From NCBI GenBank assembly GCA_029260335.1, contig JAJDDL010000408.1:1-5387 (forward strand): a stretch of DNA of 5,387 nt, read 5' to 3'. Positions 1 to 5,387 of this stretch are shown here, in pieces (within the stretch, counting starts at the first letter, position 1; every line of letters starts with the position of its first letter). The position numbers and the translations under genes are program-made. The notes under the pieces are model-generated. The model searched no databases. It saw only the letters and a program-made list of their open reading frames with translations, and was not told the origin of the DNA. This DNA comes from Phycisphaerales bacterium (GTDB taxonomy: Bacteria > Planctomycetota > Phycisphaerae > Phycisphaerales > UBA1924).

Positions 1-892
1 CCTCGACCGCGCCCGCGCGCTCGAGCAACTGCGCGAGCTCACTAAACACGCTCGGGGTGTATCCCCGCGTCGCCGGGGGCTCGCCGACCGCAAGCCCGAT
101 CTGCCGTTGCGCGTGCGCAAAGCGCGTCGCCGAGTCCATGATGAAGAGCACGCTCTTGCCCGCGTCCCGCAAGCCCTCGGCGATCGTGCACGCCGATTTC
201 GCCGCCCGCACCCGCATCGCAGGCGACTCGTCCCCAGTCGCGACTATCACCACGCTCCGCGCCAGCGCATCGTCACCCAATGTCTCATGGATGAACTCAC
301 GCACCTCGCGGCCGCGCTCACCGATCAACGCAATAACGTTCACATCGCTCTCAGAGCCTCGCACCAGTTGTGCAAGGAGCGTGCTCTTGCCCACGCCTGG
401 TCCTGCAAAGATGCCAAGCCGCTGACCGCGCCCAACAGGCGTCATCACATCCACCGCCCGCACGCCCGTCGCGAGTCGCTCGCGGATCAATCGCCTGCGC
501 ATCGGATCAATCGGCGGCGGCTGCAAGGCACGCGAGCCCATCGCCCGCACCGGTCCAAGCCCGTCGATCGCCCGGCCCAGCCCGTCGATCACACGACCTA
601 GCTGCTCAAAGCCAACCCGAATCGTCGGCGTGGACTGCTCCAAACGTGCCGCGGCACCCGCGCTCAATCCATCGCGGCTCCCAAGCGGCATCACGATCGC
701 ATCCGATTCATCGAATCCGATCACCTCGCCCGGCGTCGGGCCGGACTCCGCCTCTAGTGACACCAACGAGCCCACCGGCGCCGCAAGATCTTGCACCACC
801 GCGCACAAGCCGCGAAGCGAACGGATCGTCCCCACTCGTTCGATAGTCTCGGCGTCCCGTGCCGTGCGCTCGGCATGCATGAACGGGTTCAC
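1..892 (-). CDS. fliI: Flagellar export ATPase FliI (partial, C-terminus beyond window)
   Basis: FliI is the cytoplasmic ATPase of flagellar type III export; it forms a hexamer below the export gate and works with FliH and FliJ. The visible 297 residues show the N-terminal beta-barrel region (about 15-100) with the family's LGRVIDGLGRAIDGLG segment (98-113), then the catalytic domain: Walker A GPGVGKST (164-171, K169), the GERGREVREF signature (191-200), Walker B VLFIMDS (248-254), AQRQIGLAVGEPP (261-273) and PSVFSEL (280-286). Family members are roughly 430-460 residues, so about the last third is missing at the window edge. The start is chosen as GTG at 892, which overlaps the fliH stop as GTGA and has GGGG seven bases upstream. 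An in-frame ATG at 880 is the alternative and has a weaker upstream signal. All nucleotide-binding motifs visible are intact, so an active enzyme is expected. The ATG-DESP segment (218-224) has Gly where many relatives, from memory, have Ser. Confidence 0.96.
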   Translation of the reverse strand, partial: MNPFMHAERTARDAETIERVGTIRSLRGLCAVVQDLAAPVGSLVSLEAESGPTPGEVIGFDESDAIVMPLGSRDGLSAGAAARLEQSTPTIRVGFEQLGRVIDGLGRAIDGLGPVRAMGSRALQPPPIDPMRRRLIRERLATGVRAVDVMTPVGRGQRLGIFAGPGVGKSTLLAQLVRGSESDVNVIALIGERGREVREFIHETLGDDALARSVVIVATGDESPAMRVRAAKSACTIAEGLRDAGKSVLFIMDSATRFAHAQRQIGLAVGEPPATRGYTPSVFSELAQLLERAGAVE

Positions 893-1620
893 GCCGCGAC
901 CCCGCGCGACTGTTCGCTATCGCCGTCGGGCAGGATCGCCCTCGTGATCCGCTCCAGCTGCGTAGAAATCGTCGCGTCGGCGACCACGCCCCGCCCGTCG
1001 CGCAATACGCAGCCCCCCCGCTCCATCGTCTCATCGCGCACAACGACCATGCCCTGAATATCAAGATCCAACACATCCGTTGCCCGACCACCGCTCAGCA
1101 CACTGCGCAGGATCTCCTCGTCGGCCGGATGCAGCACAAGCGTCAGCTTCGAACGCCCGCCGACCGACTCGATCGCCGCCTCAACCTGGCCACTCACAAG
1201 ATCAGGCTCGACTTCCATCCGCCGGCGCGTAATCCGCTCACTCAATCGCAACGCGAGGCCAAGCAGATCGTCGCGAGCCTCGGCAACGAGGAACCCACGC
1301 TCTTTCTCAAACTGCTGAGCCGTCGCTCCAAGCCCTGCCGCGAGCAACGCGATCTCCTCATTCGCCTCGCGATGAGCCAACTCGCGTCCTTCTTTACGCC
1401 CCCGTTCGAGCCCGGCCTTATACCCCGCCCTCTCGCCCTCTTCTTGGGCCTGCTTTGTCACGCCGTCGGCCAACCGCTTGCTCTCTGCGCGTGAGTCCGC
1501 CAGGATTTTCGCCGCTCGCTCCTGGGCCTGCTGAACGATCCACTCAGCGCGACGCTCCAGATCAGCCAGATCCAGACGCGCGCCATAAGGGGCCGCCGTT
1601 GATGCCTTCATGATCGCCAA
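889..1620 (-). CDS. fliH: Flagellar assembly protein FliH (export ATPase stator/regulator)
   Basis: FliH dimers bind the FliI N-terminus, restrain its ATPase activity and tether it to the C ring; the family is related to the peripheral stalk (b and delta) subunits of F-type ATP synthase. The 243-residue protein has an Ala/Arg/Glu-rich, probably helical N-terminal half (about 17-130). Five glycines spaced exactly four apart (62, 66, 70, 74, 78) form the glycine repeat typical of FliH. The C-terminal domain (about 135-228) ends with GGCVLRDGRGVVADATIS (202-219), matching the conserved FliH terminal block, with RD where relatives often carry ET. No signal peptide or membrane segment is seen. It lies 32 bases after fliG and overlaps fliI by four bases, which suggests coupled translation. 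The start is taken as TTG at 1620, because GAGG lies seven bases upstream; the in-frame ATG at 1611 is possible but sits 16 bases from that site. Confidence 0.92.
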   Translation of the reverse strand: MAIMKASTAAPYGARLDLADLERRAEWIVQQAQERAAKILADSRAESKRLADGVTKQAQEEGERAGYKAGLERGRKEGRELAHREANEEIALLAAGLGATAQQFEKERGFLVAEARDDLLGLALRLSERITRRRMEVEPDLVSGQVEAAIESVGGRSKLTLVLHPADEEILRSVLSGGRATDVLDLDIQGMVVVRDETMERGGCVLRDGRGVVADATISTQLERITRAILPDGDSEQSRGVAA

Positions 1621-1627
1621 AGATCCG

Positions 1628-1631
1628 CCTC
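1628..1631 (-). promoter_or_regulatory. Ribosome binding site for fliH (decides TTG start)
   Basis: GAGG lies seven bases before TTG at 1620 but 16 bases before the in-frame ATG at 1611. The spacing favours the TTG, which would make fliH one of the non-ATG starts of this operon. Direct N-terminal evidence is lacking. Confidence 0.5.
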
Positions 1632-1652
1632 ACTTGCCTGGAACCAATCCGA

Positions 1653-2672
1653 TCAAACAACCATCTCGGCATCTGTGCCTCGGCCCTCGATAATCAACTC
1701 GCCCGCCTCTTCCAATCGACGGACAACGTCCACGATCCGCTGCTGCGCCGATTCCACATCGCTCAACCGCACCGGGCCCATGTACTGCATGTCCTCGCGG
1801 ATCAGCTCGGCCGCACGCTGGGACATGTTGTCCAACATCTTGTCCCTCAGATCGTCGCTCGCGGTCTTGAGCGCCAACGCCAACTCGTCGTTGTCGATCT
1901 CCTTGAGCACCGATTGGATCCCCTTGCCGTTGACAAGCAGGATGTCCTCGAACACGAACATCAGGCGACGGATCTCTTCGACCAGGTCCGGGTCGTCGCT
2001 CTCCAGGCCTTCCATGATCGTCTTCTCGGTCGCCCGATCGGCCAGGTTCAGAATCTCCGCGACCGACTCCACGCCGCCCGTCTTCTGCATCGACTGCCCG
2101 AGCATGTTCGAGAGCCTGCTCTCAAGCCCCTGCTCAACCTCCCGGATGACATCCGGATTCGTCTGCTCCATGTTCGCGATCCGCTTGACCACCTCGACCT
2201 GCTTGGCCATCGGCAAACGCGACAGAATCTCCGCCGCCCGATGGTGCGGCAAGTGGCACACGATCAGCGCAATCGTCTGCGGATGCTCGTCCTGGATGAA
2301 CGTCAGCACGTGCTCGCTCTCTGCCTTCTGCAGAAAGTTGAACGGCGTCTTGCGAACCTGCGTCTGGATCTGGCCCAGGATCCGCTCGGCGAGCGCCGGA
2401 TCCAACGCCCCCATCAGAGCTTCTTTGGCAAAGTCCAGATTGCCCTCGCTCGCGTATTGCTGCGCGAGCGACATGTGATAGAACTCTTCGATGATCCGGT
2501 GCTGGACTTCGTCCTCGATCCGACCGAGCGCCGCAAGCTCGCGCATTACCTGCTCGACCGTGTCGGCATTCAAGTGCCTGAGCACCACCGCCGATTGCTC
2601 AGGACCGACCGCCAGCAGCACCACCGCCGCCTTGCGCACAGGCGTCATCTCGATCCGTTCCGCTCCTGCCAC
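1653..2672 (-). CDS. fliG: Flagellar motor switch protein FliG
   Basis: FliG is the C-ring protein that binds the FliF tail and takes torque from the stator through its C-terminal charged helix. The 339 residues, close to the usual 330-345, show an N-terminal FliF-binding domain (about 10-110), a middle domain with the EHPQ motif (129-132) that contacts FliM, a hinge around GG 199-200, and a C-terminal domain (about 205-325) with MFVF at 238-241. By-eye alignment places K269, R286, E293, D294 and R302 at the torque-related positions known in E. coli as K264, R281, D288, D289 and R297, so the charge pattern is kept. The start is GTG at 2672: a full AGGAGG lies eight bases upstream inside the end of fliF, and the fliF stop is three bases away. 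An ATG at 2648 (residue 9) is a less likely alternative. The protein is complete and appears functional. Confidence 0.98.
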   Translation of the reverse strand: MAGAERIEMTPVRKAAVVLLAVGPEQSAVVLRHLNADTVEQVMRELAALGRIEDEVQHRIIEEFYHMSLAQQYASEGNLDFAKEALMGALDPALAERILGQIQTQVRKTPFNFLQKAESEHVLTFIQDEHPQTIALIVCHLPHHRAAEILSRLPMAKQVEVVKRIANMEQTNPDVIREVEQGLESRLSNMLGQSMQKTGGVESVAEILNLADRATEKTIMEGLESDDPDLVEEIRRLMFVFEDILLVNGKGIQSVLKEIDNDELALALKTASDDLRDKMLDNMSQRAAELIREDMQYMGPVRLSDVESAQQRIVDVVRRLEEAGELIIEGRGTDAEMVV

Positions 2673-2675
2673 CGG

Positions 2676-4337
2676 CTAGTCCTCCTGAGTGATCCAGCGA
2701 TTCAGCACGCTCGCCACGGATTCGGGGCTGTGATTGGCCTGCTCCACGACCTCGCCGAGCATCTTCTGGAACTCGATGTCGTCATCGTTCAGTTCCAAAC
2801 CTGCCATTGCATCCTCGCCCTCGCCAACATCTCCCACAAGATCACTGGTCGCCCCAAGTTCCGGGGGCAGCCCAATCAGTTCTTCCGCCGTCGGCATCTT
2901 CACCTGCTTACCTGCGCGGCGCACCATCATCACCATCAGCGCCACAGACACCAGGCCAAGCACCCCGATAATGCCCGTCTCAAGCATGTTGCCACCGAGC
3001 CCGAGCGTTCCACCGCCGCCCGAGGCGATCCCCCCAAAGATCGAAGCCTGCTGCGCCCCGGCCGCCCGGAATGCAATGGGAATCATCGACACCGTCACCT
3101 CACCATCGGTCTGCTCGGTCTGCAAGTGAGGCTTGGTCTTGCTTTCCATCTCCAAACGGATCTCTTCGAACTTCTGCTTGATCGCGTCTTCGGTCGGAGC
3201 CTCGGCGTCCTCGGCGAGCCCCGCCTTTAGGATCTCGTTCACGTAGTTCCGAGGGATCTGGATCGACGCCACCAAACGCGTCGGCTGCCCCTTGGGATCC
3301 AACCGATGCGTCGTCGTCCGACCGACGTGGTTCTCCATCGTCGTCTCGGTCTCGGTCATCTCCGAGTTCGTGCCCGCGCCTGCCGAGCCACGATTGATGC
3401 TCGCCGAGGTGTTCGATCGAAGCCCGGGCTCGCCGCCCCGTTGCGGCGTGTTCTGGGATGTCCCGCTCGTCCGCTCATTGCCGAGCAGCGACACCGTACC
3501 GCCCTCCTCAACGCTCCGAAAAGCCTCTGTGCGCACATCCTCGCGAGCGATATCCACATGCGCCGTCACCGCAACGATCACCCCCGGGATGTATGAATAC
3601 AACTCCAGGAGCTTGCCGCGCATCCGCTTCTCGACCGCGGTCGCGTGTTCCAGATAGGCCGAGGCGCCGACATCCCCGTCATCGCTGACCCGGAATGTCC
3701 TGCCGGAGTTGGCATCGATGACCTGCACATTGGCGGTGTTGAGCCCCGACTTCGCGCCCGCGATGAGCGACGCGATCGTGTCGGCGGTCTTCTGATGCAA
3801 CGGCTCGCCGGTCGTCACGATCGTCGCCGACGCCGTCGGCTCGCGCGCAACCAGCCCGATCCCCGTGGTCTTGGGCGCGTCGATGAGAATGTTCGCCGAC
3901 TTGATCCCGCCGATGTACCCGATGATCCGCGCCAGCTCGTTCTGGAGCGCGATATCAAACTGTTGCTGGTTCTGCTCGCGCGAGTTCGTCCACTTCTGGT
4001 GCTCGATCAGATTGTTAAACAGCACCTGCGTATCGCCCGGCAGCGACCCGTTCTCGGCGAGCGACGCCAACGCCAGCCTCTGGCTCGACACCGGCACGAA
4101 CACCTGATTGCCCCGAACCTCCGCGTCGATGTGACTCGCCCGCAACACCGCAACCATGTCCCGGCTGGGGTCGGTGTCCATCAAAGGCACCATGTCCCGC
4201 TGGCCCGCGAACTGCGTGACAAGGTACATCCCCATCAGCGCGATCACCACCAAGGAACCCACCAGCAACTTCTGGGTCAGATTCAACCCCGAGAGCTGCT
4301 TGGCAATCCGATCGAGAATCTGGCGCAAACCATCCAT
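2676..4337 (-). CDS. fliF: Flagellar MS-ring protein FliF
   Basis: FliF multimerises in the inner membrane to form the MS ring, the base on which rod, export gate and C ring assemble. The 553-residue protein has a first membrane segment (about 24-43), the YscJ/FliF-type ring-building modules (about 46-215), a third ring-building region (about 222-420) interrupted by a Gly/Ser/Thr/Asn-rich, probably disordered stretch (about 277-345), a glycine-rich segment (434-449), a second membrane segment (about 452-472) and an acidic cytoplasmic tail. The last 40 residues, including SPESVASVLNRWI (537-549), match the conserved FliG-binding end, fitting the fliG gene immediately downstream. The start is ATG at 4337, nine bases after GGAGG. 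The frame continues up to GTG at 4376, which would add 13 Arg-rich residues, but that codon has no good ribosome site. Length is typical (about 530-570). It is preceded by an unusually long gap for this operon. Confidence 0.97.
   Translation of the reverse strand: MDGLRQILDRIAKQLSGLNLTQKLLVGSLVVIALMGMYLVTQFAGQRDMVPLMDTDPSRDMVAVLRASHIDAEVRGNQVFVPVSSQRLALASLAENGSLPGDTQVLFNNLIEHQKWTNSREQNQQQFDIALQNELARIIGYIGGIKSANILIDAPKTTGIGLVAREPTASATIVTTGEPLHQKTADTIASLIAGAKSGLNTANVQVIDANSGRTFRVSDDGDVGASAYLEHATAVEKRMRGKLLELYSYIPGVIVAVTAHVDIAREDVRTEAFRSVEEGGTVSLLGNERTSGTSQNTPQRGGEPGLRSNTSASINRGSAGAGTNSEMTETETTMENHVGRTTTHRLDPKGQPTRLVASIQIPRNYVNEILKAGLAEDAEAPTEDAIKQKFEEIRLEMESKTKPHLQTEQTDGEVTVSMIPIAFRAAGAQQASIFGGIASGGGGTLGLGGNMLETGIIGVLGLVSVALMVMMVRRAGKQVKMPTAEELIGLPPELGATSDLVGDVGEGEDAMAGLELNDDDIEFQKMLGEVVEQANHSPESVASVLNRWITQED
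2681..2686 (-). promoter_or_regulatory. Ribosome binding site for fliG (decides GTG start)
   Basis: A full AGGAGG lies within the last codons of fliF, eight bases before GTG at 2672. It is the best Shine-Dalgarno match in the window and strongly supports GTG as the fliG start, with translation coupled to the end of fliF. Confidence 0.8.
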
Positions 4338-4345
4338 CGAAAGCG

Positions 4346-4357
4346 GCCTCCGTGCCT
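4346..4357 (-). repeat. 12-base direct repeat, copy before fliF
   Basis: AGGCACGGAGGC in the transcribed strand, containing the fliF ribosome site and ending eight bases before the fliF ATG. The other copy lies at 5024-5035. Confidence 0.6.
4347..4351 (-). promoter_or_regulatory. Ribosome binding site for fliF (decides ATG start)
   Basis: GGAGG lies nine bases before ATG at 4337. This supports the shorter FliF over the extended frame from GTG at 4376. The site is part of a 12-base sequence that also occurs just after flgC. Confidence 0.75.
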
Positions 4358-4378
4358 GTTCTCGCCCGCGTTCCACGC

Positions 4379-4402
4379 GGACCAGCCCGTACGGACTTGG
4401 CC
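4379..4402 (-). repeat. Imperfect inverted repeat in fliF leader
   Basis: Ten-base arms flank GTAC (loop 4389-4392). In the transcribed strand seven pairs are Watson-Crick, one is a G-U wobble and two are mismatches. The centre is an 8-base palindrome, CCGTACGG (4387-4394). It lies about 41 bases before the fliF start, so an RNA hairpin here could affect ribosome access or transcript stability; it could also be chance in GC-rich DNA. Confidence 0.35.
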
Positions 4403-4454
4403 GCCGGGACGAGTCGGTACATTCGGAGTTTCACGCGCGACGACTGCACACCCA

Positions 4455-4467
4455 CGACTCTGAGTCG
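4455..4467. repeat. Short perfect inverted repeat CGACTC-T-GAGTCG
   Basis: Six-base arms around a single central base form a near-palindrome suited to a dimeric DNA-binding protein rather than an RNA hairpin. It directly adjoins the next inverted repeat (4469-4486). Whether it is an operator is unknown. Confidence 0.35.
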
Positions 4468-4468
4468 C

Positions 4469-4486
4469 GCAGAGCGCAGCCTCTGC
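4469..4486. repeat. Inverted repeat GCAGAG-N6-CTCTGC
   Basis: Perfect six-base arms with a six-base loop. It could form a stable small hairpin in the fliE-fliF transcript. No T run follows in the transcribed direction. Confidence 0.35.
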
Positions 4487-4517
4487 CGAACACGACAAGA
4501 CCTGCGCCCCGCTGCGC

Positions 4518-4546
4518 GGTATCTGCGCCTGCTCTGAGAGGGTCAA
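4518..4546 (-). promoter_or_regulatory. Weak sigma-70-like promoter candidate upstream of fliF
   Basis: TTGACC (4541-4546) and GATACC (4518-4523) are separated by 17 bases. The -35 box matches five of six consensus bases, but the -10 box only three of six and lacks the key final T. It is placed where an internal promoter for fliF-fliI could lie. Chance occurrence is quite possible. Confidence 0.15.
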
Positions 4547-4556
4547 AGACGCCCCA

Positions 4557-4583
4557 CTTTCGCGAACACCCGGTCTGCGAAAG
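4557..4583. repeat. Inverted repeat CTTTCGC-N13-GCGAAAG
   Basis: Perfect seven-base arms with a 13-base loop, about 75 bases downstream of the fliE stop. In the transcribed strand it is followed by TGGGGCG, not a T run, so it is not a standard terminator. An RNA-stability hairpin is possible. Confidence 0.4.
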
Positions 4584-4618
4584 AGCTGCACCGATGGCCA
4601 AGCGAGGATGCCCCGCCC

Positions 4619-4650
4619 CTCAACGGATCACCACCTAGGTTTCAGTTGAG
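4619..4650. repeat. Inverted repeat just after the fliE stop
   Basis: Six-base arms CTCAAC and GTTGAG enclose 20 bases that contain a perfect 8-base palindrome, ACCTAGGT (4633-4640). It begins five bases after the fliE stop. Possible mRNA 3'-end or processing hairpin; no T run, so weak support. Confidence 0.3.
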
Positions 4651-4655
4651 CGAAC

Positions 4656-4961
4656 CTACGCCCGCATCTGCTTGATCTCTTCGTACGCCTCAATGACCTT
4701 GTTGCGCACCGCCTGCAGCGCCTTGAACGCCGTGTCGGCCTTCTCCGCCGCCATCGCCACGCCCTCGACATCCGTCCGGCGACCGGCCATGAGCTCTTCG
4801 ACGGCCTTGGAAGCGTCCTGCTCCAACTCGTTCGCCCGCCGGAGATTCTCCTTCAGCACGTCCTTGAATCCGGACGTGCCACCCTCGATGGGGCGTGCGC
4901 CGCCCGCTTGCCGGGGGTCTACTCCCCCACTCTGTCCCACTAGTCCAATCGGATCGCTCAT
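4656..4961 (-). CDS. fliE: Flagellar hook-basal body complex protein FliE
   Basis: FliE is a small exported protein that joins the MS ring to the proximal rod and is among the first export substrates. The 101 residues have a Gly-rich, low-complexity N-terminus (1-30), then an amphipathic helical body (about 31-99). The C-terminus VRNKVIEAYEEIKQMRA (85-101) is the clear family signature, and the preceding AAEKADTAFKALQA (71-84) also fits. Length matches the usual 95-115. The chosen start is ATG at 4961, eight bases after AAGGA. The ATG at 4970, three codons upstream, abuts that AAGG directly and has only a weak GAG further up, so it is judged less likely. It follows flgC after a 72-base gap and is separated from fliF by the long structured spacer. 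The protein is complete, with no signal peptide, as expected for type III export. Confidence 0.95.
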   Translation of the reverse strand: MSDPIGLVGQSGGVDPRQAGGARPIEGGTSGFKDVLKENLRRANELEQDASKAVEELMAGRRTDVEGVAMAAEKADTAFKALQAVRNKVIEAYEEIKQMRA

Positions 4962-4969
4962 CGAATCCA

Positions 4970-4974
4970 TCCTT
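4970..4974 (-). promoter_or_regulatory. Ribosome binding site for fliE (decides start)
   Basis: AAGGA lies eight bases before ATG at 4961. It overlaps the other candidate start, ATG at 4970, which therefore could not use it. This favours the start at 4961. Confidence 0.55.
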
Positions 4975-5013
4975 GCTCAGCGGTCTCGGGCCTCCAGCCA
5001 CCAACCGCCGCAT

Positions 5014-5029
5014 CCTCTCCTCCGCCTCC
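5014..5029 (-). promoter_or_regulatory. Purine-rich Shine-Dalgarno-like stretch between flgC and fliE
   Basis: GGAGGCGGAGGAGAGG begins four bases after the flgC stop and ends directly before an ATG at 5013. That ATG is not in frame with fliE; its frame stays open to 4690. The stretch contains several overlapping anti-Shine-Dalgarno matches and lies 52 bases or more from the fliE start, so it is not the fliE site itself. It could serve a leader ORF, act as a translation enhancer or ribosome standby site, or be chance. Confidence 0.4.
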
Positions 5030-5035
5030 GTGCCT
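5024..5035 (-). repeat. 12-base direct repeat, copy at flgC stop
   Basis: AGGCACGGAGGC in the transcribed strand, overlapping the flgC stop codon and followed ten bases later by ATG at 5013. The same 12 bases occur before fliF (4346-4357). Confidence 0.6.
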
Positions 5036-5387
5036 ACGCCAACAACCGCAATGCCTGTGCCATCATCGCCTTGGAAGCCTCGGCGGCCATCACATTGGCC
5101 TCATACGCCCGCGCGGCCTCCATCGCGTTCACCTGTTCCACGATCGGATTGATGTCTGGCACCATCACATATCCGTCACCATCGGTGTCATGCGGGTGCC
5201 CGGGCATGTGCATCGGCCGCAACGCGTCCGGGTTGGAGAAGATCTCCCGCACATGCACGCCCATCTCGCGAGCCGACCGATCCGTCGCCGACGGATCCCC
5301 GGGCGCAAAGACGATCTCGCGACGCTGATACGGCGCGTAGTTTCCTTGCGCGTCTTCGAGCACGCTCTGATTCGCGATGTTGGCCGC
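5034..5387 (-). CDS. flgC: Flagellar basal-body rod protein FlgC (partial, N-terminus beyond window)
   Basis: FlgC is a proximal rod protein exported through the flagellar type III system and built on top of FliE. The visible 117 residues begin in the NIAN motif (residues 3-6 of the visible part), the conserved rod/hook-family N-terminal block. They continue through PYQRREIVF and a GVHVREI segment, then MPGHPHDTDGDGYVMVPDIN, where the family usually has PGHPDAD-GYV-PN-N. The protein ends in the conserved helix AARAYEANVMAAEASKAMM. FlgC proteins are about 135-150 residues, so roughly the first 25 are missing at the window edge; the open frame runs off the end of the window and no start is visible. 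Adjacent fliE supports the assignment, and flgB would be expected just outside. FlgB, FlgF and FlgG share the NIAN block, but the HP-D-GYV-P-N pattern and short length favour FlgC. Confidence 0.95.
   Translation of the reverse strand, partial: AANIANQSVLEDAQGNYAPYQRREIVFAPGDPSATDRSAREMGVHVREIFSNPDALRPMHMPGHPHDTDGDGYVMVPDINPIVEQVNAMEAARAYEANVMAAEASKAMMAQALRLLA

Larger units (their letters stand above)
4338..4655 (-). other. 318-base non-coding spacer between fliE and fliF
   Basis: No reading frame here has both a plausible start signal and a recognisable product; the frames that cross it run on into fliF in the wrong phase. In the transcribed direction it contains several inverted repeats (4619-4650, 4557-4583, 4469-4486, 4455-4467, 4379-4402), a weak sigma-70-like promoter candidate (4518-4546) and, at its end, the fliF ribosome site. 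It is the only long gap among these genes, the others being 72 bases or less. A second promoter, an RNA processing region or a structured leader for fliF would all fit. None of the hairpins is followed by a T run, so no intrinsic terminator can be called. Confidence 0.7.

Noticed and set aside
484..513. GGATCAATCG direct repeat 20 bases apart
   Set aside because: It lies inside fliI in two different codon phases and encodes normal family sequence; most likely chance.
545..597. Tandem-like repeat encoding DGLGR twice in fliI
   Set aside because: The repeated GR-IDGLG pattern is a normal feature of FliI and related ATPase N-terminal domains.
1914..3230. 438-codon plus-strand open frame antisense to fliG and fliF
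   Set aside because: It is rich in His, Arg, Leu and Asp with no recognisable domain, crosses two well-conserved genes and looks like the usual antisense shadow of GC-rich coding DNA.
3645..4463. 272-codon plus-strand open frame antisense to fliF
   Set aside because: Arg/His/Asp-rich antisense shadow of fliF, with no domain or convincing ribosome site.
4283..4591. 102-codon minus-strand frame in the fliE-fliF gap
   Set aside because: It runs into fliF in the wrong phase, has no clear ribosome site and resembles no known protein; more likely a chance open frame.
4586..4601. Sigma-54-like TGG-N-TGC pattern upstream of fliF
   Set aside because: Only eight bases separate GG and GC; sigma-54 promoters need ten.
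4557..4650. Intrinsic terminator after fliE
   Set aside because: The inverted repeats here have no following T run in the transcribed direction.

Overview
The window holds one stretch of a flagellar basal-body operon, all on the minus strand. Read in the direction of transcription (high to low coordinates) the order is flgC (5' end cut off by the window), fliE, fliF, fliG, fliH, fliI (3' end cut off). This is the widespread bacterial flgBC-fliEFGHIJ order. No mobile element, CRISPR array, tRNA or rRNA was seen, and nothing in the gene content points to a new system. The less usual material lies in the two non-coding gaps.

Organism: the DNA is GC-rich and the flagellar genes use clear Shine-Dalgarno sequences with several GTG/TTG starts. 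The wording of FliG (KTPFNFLQKAES then DEHPQTIALIV) and FliI (DESPAMRVRAAK) looks most like Planctomycetota, perhaps the Phycisphaerae. That assignment is a by-eye impression with moderate to low confidence; a proteobacterial or other origin cannot be excluded without a search.

Layout: 1-892 is the N-terminal two thirds of FliI, the export ATPase. 889-1620 is FliH, the ATPase stator and regulator, which overlaps fliI by four bases (GTGA). 1653-2672 is FliG, the rotor switch protein, starting three bases after the fliF stop. 2676-4337 is FliF, the MS-ring protein. 4338-4655 is a 318-base gap with several inverted repeats and no convincing gene. 4656-4961 is FliE, the MS-ring/rod adaptor. 4962-5033 is a short gap with a strikingly purine-rich stretch. 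5034-5387 is the C-terminal part of FlgC, a proximal rod protein.

How the genes work together: FliF builds the MS ring in the inner membrane. Its C-terminal tail binds FliG, which starts the C ring and receives torque from the stators. FliE joins the ring to the rod, and FlgC is one of the rod proteins. FliH and FliI form the cytoplasmic ATPase complex that feeds substrates, including FliE and FlgC, to the export gate. The set is therefore an early structural plus export module, and tight spacing from fliF to fliI suggests co-transcription and translational coupling.
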